Below are positions 38,417-47,750 of a stretch of DNA of 64,000 nucleotides, piece by piece. The position numbers and the translations under genes were made by a program. The notes beneath the pieces are model-generated. The model did not search any database and was not told the DNA's origin. It saw only the letters and a list, made by a program, of their open reading frames with translations. Origin of the DNA: Chitinophagaceae bacterium (GTDB lineage Bacteria > Bacteroidota > Bacteroidia > Chitinophagales > Chitinophagaceae); contig JADJFD010000001.1 in the NCBI GenBank assembly GCA_016708765.1, forward strand, positions 620,001-684,000. Reading direction: 5' to 3'. The number at the start of each line of letters is the position of its first letter. Position 1 is the stretch's first letter.

Positions 38417-39508
38417 GTGAAAAGAATTTATTTTACAGTAACGAACGATTTAACTTACGACCAACGAATGCAACGCATTTGCACCTCTTTGGCTGAAAAC
38501 GGTTATGAAGTAACATTGGTCGGATACAACAAACCCACTTCTCTCCCATTTGTTAATAAAAAATATAAACAAAAAAGAATCCATTGTTGGTTTCTAAAAG
38601 GCAAATCTTTTTACACAGAATATAACGTCAGACTTTTCTTGTATCTTTTATTCAAAAAAATGGATGCAATCTGTGCTATTGATTTAGATACGATTGTTCC
38701 TTGTCTTAATATTTCCAGATGGAAAAAAATACCCAGAGTTTACGATGCTCATGAATTGTTCACCGGGTTGAAAGAAGTTGTTGAAAGACCTGTAGTACAC
38801 AAAGTATGGACAAAAGTTGAACAGCGGATTGTTCCCAAGTATCAAAATGGATATACAGTTGGCGAAGCTATTGCAGAAGAGTTTAAAAAAAGATATGGAG
38901 TGAACTATCTAACCATTCGAAATATCCCTGTTTTAACTCCACTTGAAGAAAAATCAAAAACTAATAAGTATTTATTATATCAAGGAGCTGTAAATGAAGG
39001 CAGAGGTTTTGAATATCTTATACCTGCTATGCAATGGGTAAATACAAAATTGATTATTTGTGGCGATGGTAATTTTATGCCGCAACTAAAAAAACTGATA
39101 AAAGACTTCAATGTAGAAGACAAGGTAGAATTCAAAGGCATGATGAAGCCGGAAGAGCTTGCTATTTTTTCACAATCAGCTTATATTGGAATTGCTACTC
39201 CCGAAAACAAAGGACTGAATCAATACCTGGCTTTACCCAATAAATTTTTTGACTACATACATGCGGGTCTTCCACAAATAAATGTAAACTATCCAGAATA
39301 TAAAAAAATGAACGATCAATATGATGTAGCTATTTTGCTTAATGATCTTTCACCAGAAAATATTGCAGAAAAAATCAACAATTTGCTAGAAGATAATGTT
39401 ATATATAGTAGGCTCAGAGAAAATTGCATTAAAGCAAGGTTTGAATTAAACTGGCAAAACGAAGAAAAAATATTGCTTAATTTCTATCAATCACTTTTTA
39501 ATAATTGA
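38417..39508 (+). CDS. Glycosyltransferase, family 4-like
   Basis: A 363-residue GT-B fold glycosyltransferase. The frame starts at GTG (38417), translated MKRIYFTVTNDLTYDQRM. The C-terminal half shows YLLYQGAVNEGRGFEYLI, IICGDGNFMPQL and the loop with GIATPENKGLN preceding FFDYIHAGLPQ, typical of GT4 enzymes. The sugar donor is unknown. Its TGA overlaps the TTG start of the next gene (TTGA), so the two are translationally coupled. Confidence 0.85.
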   Translation: MKRIYFTVTNDLTYDQRMQRICTSLAENGYEVTLVGYNKPTSLPFVNKKYKQKRIHCWFLKGKSFYTEYNVRLFLYLLFKKMDAICAIDLDTIVPCLNISRWKKIPRVYDAHELFTGLKEVVERPVVHKVWTKVEQRIVPKYQNGYTVGEAIAEEFKKRYGVNYLTIRNIPVLTPLEEKSKTNKYLLYQGAVNEGRGFEYLIPAMQWVNTKLIICGDGNFMPQLKKLIKDFNVEDKVEFKGMMKPEELAIFSQSAYIGIATPENKGLNQYLALPNKFFDYIHAGLPQINVNYPEYKKMNDQYDVAILLNDLSPENIAEKINNLLEDNVIYSRLRENCIKARFELNWQNEEKILLNFYQSLFNN

Positions 39509-40635
39509 AAAAACATCTGCATATCGTTTGTTTGGATACTCCATGGCCTGCTGATTATGGTGGTGCCATTGATATGATGAATCGTATCATGACAATGAAA
39601 AAAGCAGATGTGGCTATCCATCTTCACTATTTTTCTTATAATGAAAGAGGAGTTCCCACTGAGCTTAACCAATATTGCGAAAGTTTACATGTGTATAAAA
39701 GAAAAAAGAAACAGAATGCTGTCTTTTCAAAACTACCGTATATCGTTTCTTCCCGTATTAATGATGAACTAATAAAGAATTTGCAGAAAGATAATTACCC
39801 AATTTTGCTCGAAGGCCTTCATTGTACCGGCATTCTCCCTTACTTGAATTTGAAAGAAAGAAAAGTGGTGGTGCGAATGCACAATGAAGAAAGCACCTAT
39901 TATAAAGAGTTGGGTGAAGCTGAATCAGCTTTTTTGAAAAAGATGTATTTTCTACGAGAAAGCAAATTGATAAAAAAGTATAACCATCAGCTACCTAATG
40001 AATGTGTGTATGCTTGCGTTTCTACAAAAGATATTGAACAATTAAAAGAATATTACAAGTTAGAAAATGTAATTGCAATACCAACATTCCCTTCCTGGCA
40101 AAAGGTAACATGTGATGAAGGACTTGGAACCATCTGCTTATATCATGGTAATCTTTCAGTATCTGAAAATGAGGAAGCTGCTATATGGCTTTTAAAAAAT
40201 GTTTTCAGTAAAATTGAAAAACCATTTGTTATTGCGGGTAAAAACCCCTCTGCCCGATTGCAAAAAATGGCTCATAAATATCCTCACACTTGCTTTGTAG
40301 CTAATCCGACAGATAGTGAACTTAATGATTTGATCAAAAAAGCACAAATCAATATTTTACCCAGCTTTAATAAAAGAAGCACTGGAATAAAATTAAAACT
40401 ACTACATGCATTGTTCGAAGGAAGGCATTGTCTTGTAAACGAACAAATGGTAATGGGAACTGGGTTGGAAACAGCCTGTCATATTGCAGGGAATGCAGAT
40501 GGTTTTGCATCTGTAATTATGCAACTATATAATCAGCCTTTTTCAAATGAAGAAGTTTTATTAAGAAAAAGAATATTGGAAGACCAATTTGATAATGAAA
40601 ATAATACCCGGCTACTTAGTCCATATTTATGGTAG
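39505..40635 (+). CDS. Glycosyltransferase-like protein
   Basis: A 376-residue protein starting at a TTG that overlaps the stop of the upstream glycosyltransferase by four bases. N-terminal DTPWPADYGGAIDMMNRI and the central LYHGNLSVSENEEAAIWLL with C-terminal NILPSFNKRSTGIKLKLL fit GT-B transferases of the GT4/sugar-transfer-associated group, although the sequence is more divergent than its neighbour. It probably acts in the same surface polysaccharide pathway. Its last 20 bases overlap the convergent ftsE. Confidence 0.8.
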   Translation: MKKHLHIVCLDTPWPADYGGAIDMMNRIMTMKKADVAIHLHYFSYNERGVPTELNQYCESLHVYKRKKKQNAVFSKLPYIVSSRINDELIKNLQKDNYPILLEGLHCTGILPYLNLKERKVVVRMHNEESTYYKELGEAESAFLKKMYFLRESKLIKKYNHQLPNECVYACVSTKDIEQLKEYYKLENVIAIPTFPSWQKVTCDEGLGTICLYHGNLSVSENEEAAIWLLKNVFSKIEKPFVIAGKNPSARLQKMAHKYPHTCFVANPTDSELNDLIKKAQINILPSFNKRSTGIKLKLLHALFEGRHCLVNEQMVMGTGLETACHIAGNADGFASVIMQLYNQPFSNEEVLLRKRILEDQFDNENNTRLLSPYLW

Positions 40636-41305
40636 CATTATCAATCACCTTCCCTCTTTCCGTTCTTATCATTCTCGCAGGAAATTTTTGCACCACAATA
40701 TAATCATGAGAAGCCATCAATACCGTAGTATTATAATCTTTGGAAATACTAAATAGCAAGCTCATAATTTCATCCGAAGTTTCAGGATCAAGATTTCCTG
40801 TTGGCTCATCTGCGAGTATCAATTTTGGGGAATTCAATAATGCTCTGGCGATATCAATTCTTTGCTGCTCACCACCACTTAATTCAAAAGGCATTTTAAA
40901 TCCTTTTACTTTCAACCCAACTTTATCCAGCACATCCATTATTTTTTCATCCATCAATTTTTCATCTGTCCAACCGGTTGCTTTCAACACAAACTTCAGA
41001 TTTTCATTTACGTTTCTATCTGTCAGTAATTGAAAATCCTGAAAAACAACACCAAGATTTCTACGCAGGTATGGGACTTTTTTCCAATCCATATCTCTTA
41101 AGTTAAATCCTGCAATAGTTCCCTCTCCTTCTGTAAGAGGTAATTCACCATACAATGTTTTCAACAAACTTGATTTACCTGTTCCTGTTTTTCCTACGAG
41201 GTAAACAAATTCTCCTTTATTCACAGTTAGGTTCACATCCTGTAATACAAGATTGCTTCCCTGATAAATGTTTACATTATGTAATTCGATTATAACTTCA
41301 GCCAT
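40616..41305 (-). CDS. ftsE: ABC transporter ATP-binding protein, FtsE-like
   Basis: A 229-residue ABC ATPase with Walker A GKTGTGKSS, signature LSGGEQQR, Walker B LILADEPTG and switch His in MASHD. Length and the VYLVGKTGTGKSSLLKTLYG pattern match FtsE, the cytoplasmic partner of FtsX that regulates cell-wall hydrolases during division. No ftsX is adjacent. A lipoprotein-exporter ATPase (LolD-like) is the main alternative. Confidence 0.82.
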   Translation of the reverse strand: MAEVIIELHNVNIYQGSNLVLQDVNLTVNKGEFVYLVGKTGTGKSSLLKTLYGELPLTEGEGTIAGFNLRDMDWKKVPYLRRNLGVVFQDFQLLTDRNVNENLKFVLKATGWTDEKLMDEKIMDVLDKVGLKVKGFKMPFELSGGEQQRIDIARALLNSPKLILADEPTGNLDPETSDEIMSLLFSISKDYNTTVLMASHDYIVVQKFPARMIRTERGKVIDNATINMD

Positions 41306-41520
41306 TTATTTCCGATTTGTTGCAAAGTAAAGGAAACTAAAGCAAGGGAGAATCAAAAAAAGGCAAATAATATATTAAAATACAGCCGATTACAGCCTGA
41401 TTTTTGCAAGCTGAGGCATATATCAAAAAAATCATACTTCAGTGCAAACCCAAATAGCTATTTTTGAGCTGCCCGCTAACCCAAAGGTTCCTGCTAATAG
41501 AATATAAAAAGACTAAGAAT

Positions 41521-41805
41521 ATGGAAACTTCAATGTACACTTACGATTTGCTTGAAACAGGTTGCTATTACCTGGTGAAAATGAAAGAAGATTCTCCCGT
41601 TACTTTAATAAAAGTTGCTGTGGCTTCTGATCATTGTCTTTTTATACAACGATACGATGATCCGATGGAAACAGAGTGGAAACTTAAGAAAGATACCCTC
41701 CATGATATCATTGAATGCCTTACAGACGAAACGGTGAAAACCTGGGAAGAGCAATTTCTGGGAAGCAAGAATCCTTTTTATGAGGATGATTCAAATGAAG
41801 AATAA
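41521..41805 (+). CDS. Small acidic protein, unknown function
   Basis: A 94-residue cytoplasmic protein starting METSMYTYDLLETGCYYL at ATG 41521. It contains a beta-rich pattern up to about residue 55 and an acidic tail (YEDDSNEE). I do not recognise the family. Upstream open sequence to 41464 is not needed. Confidence 0.6.
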   Translation: METSMYTYDLLETGCYYLVKMKEDSPVTLIKVAVASDHCLFIQRYDDPMETEWKLKKDTLHDIIECLTDETVKTWEEQFLGSKNPFYEDDSNEE

Positions 41806-41863
41806 ATTGTAAGCCGTTCATCCAAATTGCTACATTGGTTGATTGAAAAAGATTATTTTTAGT

Positions 41864-41890
41864 CTGCTGCAAAAGCAGTGTATTTTTTTT
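41864..41890 (+). terminator. Weak hairpin with T run after the small acidic gene
   Basis: CTGCT (41864-41868) and AGCAG (41874-41878), followed four bases later by eight T residues. It overlaps the leader of the next gene, so it could act as an attenuator. Confidence 0.4.
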
Positions 41891-41907
41891 CACCCAACAT
41901 TTCTTCA

Positions 41908-43371
41908 ATGCAAAAATTTATCGCCCTTGCTTTTGTACTGGTTTCGCTAAACCTATTTGCACAACCATCACCAGCAGAAACAAAAGATAATCTTCCAACC
42001 GATTATCTCACTTCAGCATTTCATGAAGGAAGAAGAGATGCTCTTAGAGCTATAATGCCGGACAATTCTGTAATGGCAGTATTCGCATTTCCTACTAGAA
42101 CATTTTCTAATGATGTAGAATATCTGTATCATCAAAACCCTGACCTGTATTATTTCAGTGGATATAAAGAACCGCATTCTCTTCTATTAGTTTTTAAAGA
42201 TGAGCAAACTGATGCTGAGGGTAACAAGTTCAAAGAAATATTATTTGTACAAAAAAGAAATGCTGGAGCAGAACAATGGACTGGAAAACGATTGGGTATT
42301 GAAGGTGCCAAAGAGAAATTAGGTATTCCAATGTCGTTAAACGGTAATGATTTTAAAAATTACAATATTGATTTTTCCAAATTCTCTAAAATCATTTTCG
42401 ATAGATTTCCAGAGGATATTCCAAACGGATTTGACAAAGCTGATTTATTTGACCTGATTCAACAGTTCAAAGAAAAAGCAGCAATACCTGAGCAATTGTC
42501 AAACCAATCAAAATTTGATACAAGATCATATAGAGATTTAACAGGCCAGTTAAGAGCTATTAAAACAGCAGAAGAAAAAGATTTGCTTCGCAAAGCAGTA
42601 GAAATTTCTTGCATGGGACAGAATGAAGTGATGAAAGCCGTAAGACCTGATATGTCGGAACTGGAAATACAAGGCTTACATGAGTATGTACACAAGAGAT
42701 ACGGTGCAGAAGGGGTTGGTTATGGTTCCATCATTGGATCTGGCGAAAACGGCTGCATTCTTCACTATATGGAAAACACCAAAACAAAAATTGGAACATC
42801 AATGATACTAATGGATGTGGGTGCAGAATATCATGGCTATACGGCGGATGTAACGAGAACAGTACCTGTGGACGGTAAATTCTCAACAGAAGAAAGAGCA
42901 ATTTATCAATTAGTATATGATGCCCAAGAAGCCGCTTTTAAAACGTTGAAAGATGGTTCTAAATGGAGTGATGCGAGCAAAGCAGCGATGGATGCCATAG
43001 CAGAAGGATTAGTAAAACTGGGTATCATAAAAAATAAAAATGAAGCAGGCAGATATTATCCGCATGGATTAGGACATCATATCGGCATGGATGTGCATGA
43101 CCGCGGCTCGATGAGTACCATGAAAAAAGATATGGTGATTACAGTAGAACCCGGTATCTATATTCCAGAAGGAAGTAACTGCGATAAAAAATGGTGGAGT
43201 ATTGCGGTACGAATTGAAGATGACTTACTGATTACGGAAGATGGCTATGAACTTCTCTCCCATTTTGCCCCAAGAAAAATAGAAGAGATTGAAAAATTGA
43301 TTAACCAAAAATCGGTGTTGGATAATTATAAACTTCCTCCTTTAGAATCAGGGAAGAAAAAAGGGTTCTAG
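41908..43371 (+). CDS. Secreted Xaa-Pro aminopeptidase (M24B)
   Basis: A 487-residue metallopeptidase with signal peptide (MQKFIALAFVLVSLNLFAQ; start at ATG 41908). An AMP_N-type N-terminal domain with DLYYFSGYKEPHSLLLVF is followed by the pita-bread catalytic domain. Metal ligands are visible: MDVGAEYHGYTADVTRTV (two Asp), HGLGHHIGMDVHD (His), TVEPGIY (Glu) and VRIEDD (Glu). It removes the N-terminal residue before proline, here probably in the periplasm. Confidence 0.93.
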   Translation: MQKFIALAFVLVSLNLFAQPSPAETKDNLPTDYLTSAFHEGRRDALRAIMPDNSVMAVFAFPTRTFSNDVEYLYHQNPDLYYFSGYKEPHSLLLVFKDEQTDAEGNKFKEILFVQKRNAGAEQWTGKRLGIEGAKEKLGIPMSLNGNDFKNYNIDFSKFSKIIFDRFPEDIPNGFDKADLFDLIQQFKEKAAIPEQLSNQSKFDTRSYRDLTGQLRAIKTAEEKDLLRKAVEISCMGQNEVMKAVRPDMSELEIQGLHEYVHKRYGAEGVGYGSIIGSGENGCILHYMENTKTKIGTSMILMDVGAEYHGYTADVTRTVPVDGKFSTEERAIYQLVYDAQEAAFKTLKDGSKWSDASKAAMDAIAEGLVKLGIIKNKNEAGRYYPHGLGHHIGMDVHDRGSMSTMKKDMVITVEPGIYIPEGSNCDKKWWSIAVRIEDDLLITEDGYELLSHFAPRKIEEIEKLINQKSVLDNYKLPPLESGKKKGF

Positions 43372-43401
43372 AATAGTCAACAAATTTTGTTATAAAAATA
43401 G

Positions 43402-43430
43402 AAAAGCTCTTAATAATTAAGAGCTTTTCT
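43402..43430. terminator. Bidirectional terminator
   Basis: Perfect 12-bp arms AAAAGCTCTTAA and TTAAGAGCTTTT around TAA, between convergent genes. Confidence 0.9.
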
Positions 43431-43452
43431 ATTTTTAATATTTTATAAGTAG

Positions 43453-44909
43453 TTATTGATAATTTACTGTAAAAGTGCCGTTAGTTATATTTTTAGTGGT
43501 TCCCGCATTATTTTTAGCTTGACCGGCAAACGATCCTGTGATTATTTTATTTGGCACATCATGGCCAGTAACTGTAAAAATTAGATTTCTTGTAGCATCT
43601 GTTGTTAACTGATCACCTCCACCGGTAAGGAAAAAAGTAAACACAGCCGAATTATTAGCTGATATAACTGTAGAGTATGTTTCACTTGCAGAAATTGTCC
43701 CTGAAGCGTCAACCAAATTAAACCCAAACTGATTACCTGGAACATCCATCCCGGTATAAGCAAGATTTAAAAATGGCGGTAAAATAGATGTTAATATAGC
43801 TGCAAGTGTTGTACCCTGATAAGTAGTAGATCCTTCTGTAAATTTCCAATCGACAGTTGCTCCAGCAACAACAGTAACACCAAATGTGCAGGCAGTAGTT
43901 CCCGGAACTGGGATATTACTCGTTCCTGCTGCGGTAGGCGTTCCAGAACCTGCTAAGGTGATAGCAATTGGTCCGTGCCAGCAAAAGTACCAGAAGCAGT
44001 AAATGTCATTCCGTTAGTTGCTGTTGTTGAAATATTATAAGGCCCGGCTGTTGCAACATTTACAGTTATATCAACTGTGTTTGCAGCCGTTAAAGCTGTT
44101 CCGGCCTGATAAGTTCCGTTTACAACGGCAGTTGCGCAATCGATAGAAAACACAGCTCCTGCGACTGTTGTTACACCAAAATTACAGGTGCTTGATCCTG
44201 CAGTGATTGGGATTGTAACTGCGCCAGGTGTTCCCGTTGGAGTACCCGAGCCAGTGAGAACCAGTGTTTGTACACCAGTTGCAAGAAAAGCACCTTGTAC
44301 TGAAAATGTCATTCCGCTTGTAGCAACTGAAGAAACATTGTATGTTCCTATTGTTGTTACATTTACAGAAAGTGTTACTGTATTTGTGGCATTAAGAGGT
44401 GTTCCAATAATATATGTTCCGGCAGAAGTGGCTCCTGAGCAATTTGCAGGTGTGCCTGCACTTTGTATAGTAAATGCAGCAGGTCCGCCAGCACCAGCAG
44501 GTAATACTTGTACCTGCACATCGCAAACAGTGCTATCAAAAGTTACCACAAAATTATTAGTACCTGTTGCAAACGGAGTTCCATTACCTCTTAGTTTTAT
44601 GGTATTAACACCCGGTGTTGTAAATATGCCTGTAGCTCTGAAAAAATACCCATTTACAGTATCTGTTGTAACTATATAAGTTCCTGCAGTTACTACATTT
44701 ACTGAAACTGAAATGGTATTTGAGTCGGCAACCAATGGTTTCCCTGCTTCATACACACCATTCACTGTTTTGGGCAAGCAATCACCGGTTATATCTGCCT
44801 GAAGACTACCTTCCGCAGGACTATTTGGTCCTTCAAAGCTAAATTCCTTCTGACATCCAACTGCAATGATTGTACACAACGCCAGGCAATAGAAAATGTA
44901 TTTCTTCAT
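43453..44909 (-). CDS. Lipoprotein with three Ig-like repeats, interrupted
   Basis: Start at ATG 44909 (MKKYIFYCLALCTIIAVGC), a lipoprotein signal with lipobox AVGC. Three repeats of about 90 residues follow, each with an (N/D)C start, GTY-AG--L, TV-(V/I)-VNV-T-G-Y and a C before the end (around residues 44, 156 and 254). The frame breaks after GTFAGT at about 43975; one extra base (for example a third G) continues as GPIAITLAGSGTPTAAGTSN, giving 485 residues. The C-terminal 130 residues form a separate domain ending GTFTVNYQ. Probably surface-exposed; function unknown. Confidence 0.78.
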
Positions 44910-45016
44910 AAACTAAGATTATTATAATCTTCAAAAATAAGTGAATTTCTTAAGCTGTAAACCTGAAAAGCATGAATCGTCCAATTACTATACCAAACCT
45001 TTATTAAAACAATACT

Positions 45017-45024
45017 TATTTTTG
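45017..45024 (+). promoter_or_regulatory. Candidate -7 element upstream of the rhodanese-thioredoxin gene
   Basis: TATTTTTG fits TAnnTTTG, 15 bases before the start; the leader would be very short. Confidence 0.3.
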
Positions 45025-45039
45025 AAACAAATAGATATA

Positions 45040-45731
45040 ATGAAAAACGTATTTCTGGCTCATTTATTACTTTTTGCTTTTTCATGCAATTCACAAAACG
45101 AAACTTCTGCAAAGCTTGCGGCTGATGAATTTGAGCAGGCTATTCAGGCAAAAGATATACAAATATTAGATGTAAGAACTGCAGGCGAATTCAAATCAGG
45201 CTTTATTAAAAACGCATTACAGGCAGATTGGACGAATAAAGAACAATTCAAGGATCGGATGCAATATGTTGATAAAAATAAACCAGTCTATATATATTGT
45301 CTTGTAGGAGGCAGAAGTGCTGCAGCGGCAACTTGGTTAAGAGAAAATGGCTATTTAAAAGTTACAGAACTGCAAGGAGGCATTAATGCCTGGAAAGCTT
45401 CTAATAAACCGTTGGAAGGAAGCAGCAATGAAAAGCAACTGACTATGGATCAGTATCTGTCAAGTATTCCCAAAGACAAAAACGTACTAGTGGATTTTGG
45501 TGCACCTTGGTGCCCACCGTGTGTAAAAATGGCTCCCGTTATTGATGATTTACAACAAACAAAAGGAGTAGATTTTCTATTAATGAAAATTGATGCTGGT
45601 GTTCATACAGACATAATGAAAGAATTAAACATTGAGCCAATTCCTCAATTTATAATTTATAAAAAGGAAAAGAAGTGTGGAGAAAAGATGGAATTGTTTC
45701 TAAAGAAGAACTTATCAAGCAATTACAGTAA
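45040..45731 (+). CDS. Rhodanese-thioredoxin fusion lipoprotein, interrupted near its end
   Basis: Start at ATG 45040 (MKNVFLAHLLLFAFSC), with a lipobox ending in C16. Residues 25-125 are a rhodanese domain with the active-site loop YCLVGGRSAAAA; residues 130-230 are a thioredoxin domain with FGAPWCPPC. In the last 25 residues the frame breaks at a run of five A residues (45661-45665); a sixth A gives KKGKEVWRKDGIVSKEEL and then IKQLQ, with TAA at 45729-45731 (230 residues). The fusion suggests sulfur transfer or thiol-disulfide chemistry in the periplasm. Confidence 0.85.
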
Positions 45732-45747
45732 CAATTAAAAATGTTAT

Positions 45748-46674
45748 ATGAAAAGAAAAGCTTTTTTACAATCGACCGCTGCGGTAATTGGAAGTAGTTT
45801 GCTTCCTTCCATCTCAAACGCAATTGAAACAAAAAAGAAATCTATCCGCTTTGCACATTTAACAGACATACATGTAAGTACTGGAATTGTACAAGAAACC
45901 GGGATGGCAAAGGCTTTACAACATGCACAACAACAAAAAATAGACTTCATTATTAATGGCGGAGATGCTATCAGTGATGCATTAGGAGCAGATAAGCAAA
46001 AAACACAACAGCAATGGGATGTTTTTAAAAATATTTTGCAAAAAGAAAACAGCCTGCCAATATATCATACTATTGGTAATCATGATGTGTGGGGTTGGTT
46101 TGTAAAAGAAAACAAACCGGATAACGACAGGCTGTATGGTAAAGTGTGGGTAACAGAAACGCTACAACTAAAAAAAAGATTTTATAGTTTCAAAAAAGAT
46201 AACTGGACTTTTATAGTGCTCGACAGTACACAATTAAATCCCGCAGGTGGCTATATAGCTAACGTAGATGAAGAACAATATGCATGGCTGCAACAAGAAT
46301 TAGCAGCAGTAGCTTTAACAGGTTTTGTTTGTATCGTATCACATATTCCAATTCTTTCTATTTGTGCTGGCCTTTTTTTTAATAAAACACAAACAAATGG
46401 CGATTTAGTTATTCAAAGAAATCTGATGCATACAGATTTTCTTACGTTGAAAAAATTATTCATGCAATATCCTCAGATAAAAGTTTGCATTAGTGGGCAT
46501 ATTCATATGCAGGATGAAATACATTACATGAATGTAAAATATCTCTGCAACGGCGCTGTGTCTGGTAATTGGTGGAAAGGTCCCTTCAACGAGTTTGCGC
46601 CATCCTATGCTGTAATGGAATTATTTAATGACGGTACAGTAAAAAGAACAATGATCCCTTATGAAAAGAAATAA
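45748..46674 (+). CDS. Secreted metallophosphoesterase
   Basis: A 308-residue calcineurin-like phosphoesterase. The N-terminus (MKRKAFLQSTAAVIGSSLL) has a Tat-like or Sec signal. Metal motifs are visible: HLTDIHVS, NGGDAISD, GNHDVWGW, and later CIVSHIP and CISGHIHMQD. It is likely to hydrolyse a phosphomonoester or phosphodiester in the periplasm. It follows the rhodanese-thioredoxin gene closely (16 bases after its restored stop), so they may be co-transcribed, and its last bases overlap the next gene. Confidence 0.88.
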   Translation: MKRKAFLQSTAAVIGSSLLPSISNAIETKKKSIRFAHLTDIHVSTGIVQETGMAKALQHAQQQKIDFIINGGDAISDALGADKQKTQQQWDVFKNILQKENSLPIYHTIGNHDVWGWFVKENKPDNDRLYGKVWVTETLQLKKRFYSFKKDNWTFIVLDSTQLNPAGGYIANVDEEQYAWLQQELAAVALTGFVCIVSHIPILSICAGLFFNKTQTNGDLVIQRNLMHTDFLTLKKLFMQYPQIKVCISGHIHMQDEIHYMNVKYLCNGAVSGNWWKGPFNEFAPSYAVMELFNDGTVKRTMIPYEKK

Positions 46675-47701
46675 AATCCTTTCAATAAAAATTTCTTTTG
46701 CACTTGCTCTGCTGCTCAGTTGCTTTTTAGCAACAGCCCAAAGACCAACCGTCGAAGTATTGACATCAGGCAATGGAATCAGCCTTCGTGGATTAAGTGT
46801 AGTAAATGATAATGTAATTTGGGTAAGTGGAAATAAAGGAACAGTTGGCCGTTCTAACAATGGCGGTAAAACTTGGAAATGGATGACTGTAACTGGTTTT
46901 GAAAAAAATGATTTCAGAGATATTGAAGGCTTTGATGGTGCTACTGCAGTTATTATGACAGTTGCAGAGCCAGCGTATATTTTAAAAACAACCGACGGAG
47001 GAGAAACATGGAAAGTGGTTTATGAAAACAGAACGAAAGGCATGTTTCTCGATGCAATGGAATTCTGGAATGAACAAGCTGGAATTATAGTTGGCGATCC
47101 GATTGATGGACGTTTCTTTATAACCCGAACGTTCGATGGAGGAAATACCTGGCAGGACATTCCATTTGCTAACCGACCAGTTGCCGATAGCGGAGAGGCT
47201 TGCTTTGCAGCCAGCGGTACAAATATTAGAGCCTTAGACAGAGATGAAGCTGTTTTTGTTTCAGGTGGATTAAAATCGAGGATGTTTAAAAGAACATCTG
47301 GAATAAAACTTTCCATTATTCAAGGTCAAGAAACAACAGGCGCAAATTCGATAGCCGTTTGGGATAAACTGAAAGTACATGCGGGCAAAAGAATTATTGT
47401 AGTTGGGGGTGATTTTAATAAACCAGAATCAACAACAAAGAATTGTTTTTACACCATGAATGGAGGAAAGTCATGGGAAGCACCCAACACTCCGCCACAT
47501 GGCTATCGTAGTTGTGTAGAATATTTTTCTAAAACAGATTTATTCAGTTGTGGATTAAACGGTGTAGACTATACACATGACGGAGGTAAAAACTGGAAAT
47601 GGATAAGCAAAGAAAGTTTTCATGTGGTAAGAGCTTCGAAATTAGGTGCTGCAATTTTTTTAGCAGGCATAGATGGAAAGATTGGTAAAATTGTCTGGTA
47701 A
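46661..47701 (+). CDS. YCF48-like beta-propeller protein
   Basis: A 346-residue secreted protein (signal peptide ending ATAQ at about residue 26). Repeats of the type DGGxTWK, GRSNNGGKTWKW, TTDGGETWK and FDGGNTWQD are blades of a YCF48/BNR-like propeller. It overlaps the end of the phosphoesterase gene by 14 bases and is therefore probably translationally coupled. Cyanobacterial YCF48 helps assemble photosystem II; here the role is unknown, and many Bacteroidota homologues are annotated as oxidoreductases without evidence. Confidence 0.85.
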   Translation: MKRNKILSIKISFALALLLSCFLATAQRPTVEVLTSGNGISLRGLSVVNDNVIWVSGNKGTVGRSNNGGKTWKWMTVTGFEKNDFRDIEGFDGATAVIMTVAEPAYILKTTDGGETWKVVYENRTKGMFLDAMEFWNEQAGIIVGDPIDGRFFITRTFDGGNTWQDIPFANRPVADSGEACFAASGTNIRALDRDEAVFVSGGLKSRMFKRTSGIKLSIIQGQETTGANSIAVWDKLKVHAGKRIIVVGGDFNKPESTTKNCFYTMNGGKSWEAPNTPPHGYRSCVEYFSKTDLFSCGLNGVDYTHDGGKNWKWISKESFHVVRASKLGAAIFLAGIDGKIGKIVW

Positions 47702-47745
47702 AAAATAAGTCTGCCGGTAAATTACCGGCAGACTTATTTTTTATT
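47702..47745. terminator. Bidirectional terminator
   Basis: Nearly perfect 19-base arms AAAATAAGTCTGCCGGTAA and TTACCGGCAGACTTATTTT separated by one A, between convergent genes. Confidence 0.92.
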
Positions 47746-47750
47746 TCTTA

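Noticed and set aside
6010..45731. Programmed ribosomal frameshifting as a general explanation of the eight breaks
   Set aside because: Both +1 and -1 corrections are needed, most sites lack slippery heptamers, and dnaK and argS would not plausibly all use frameshifting.
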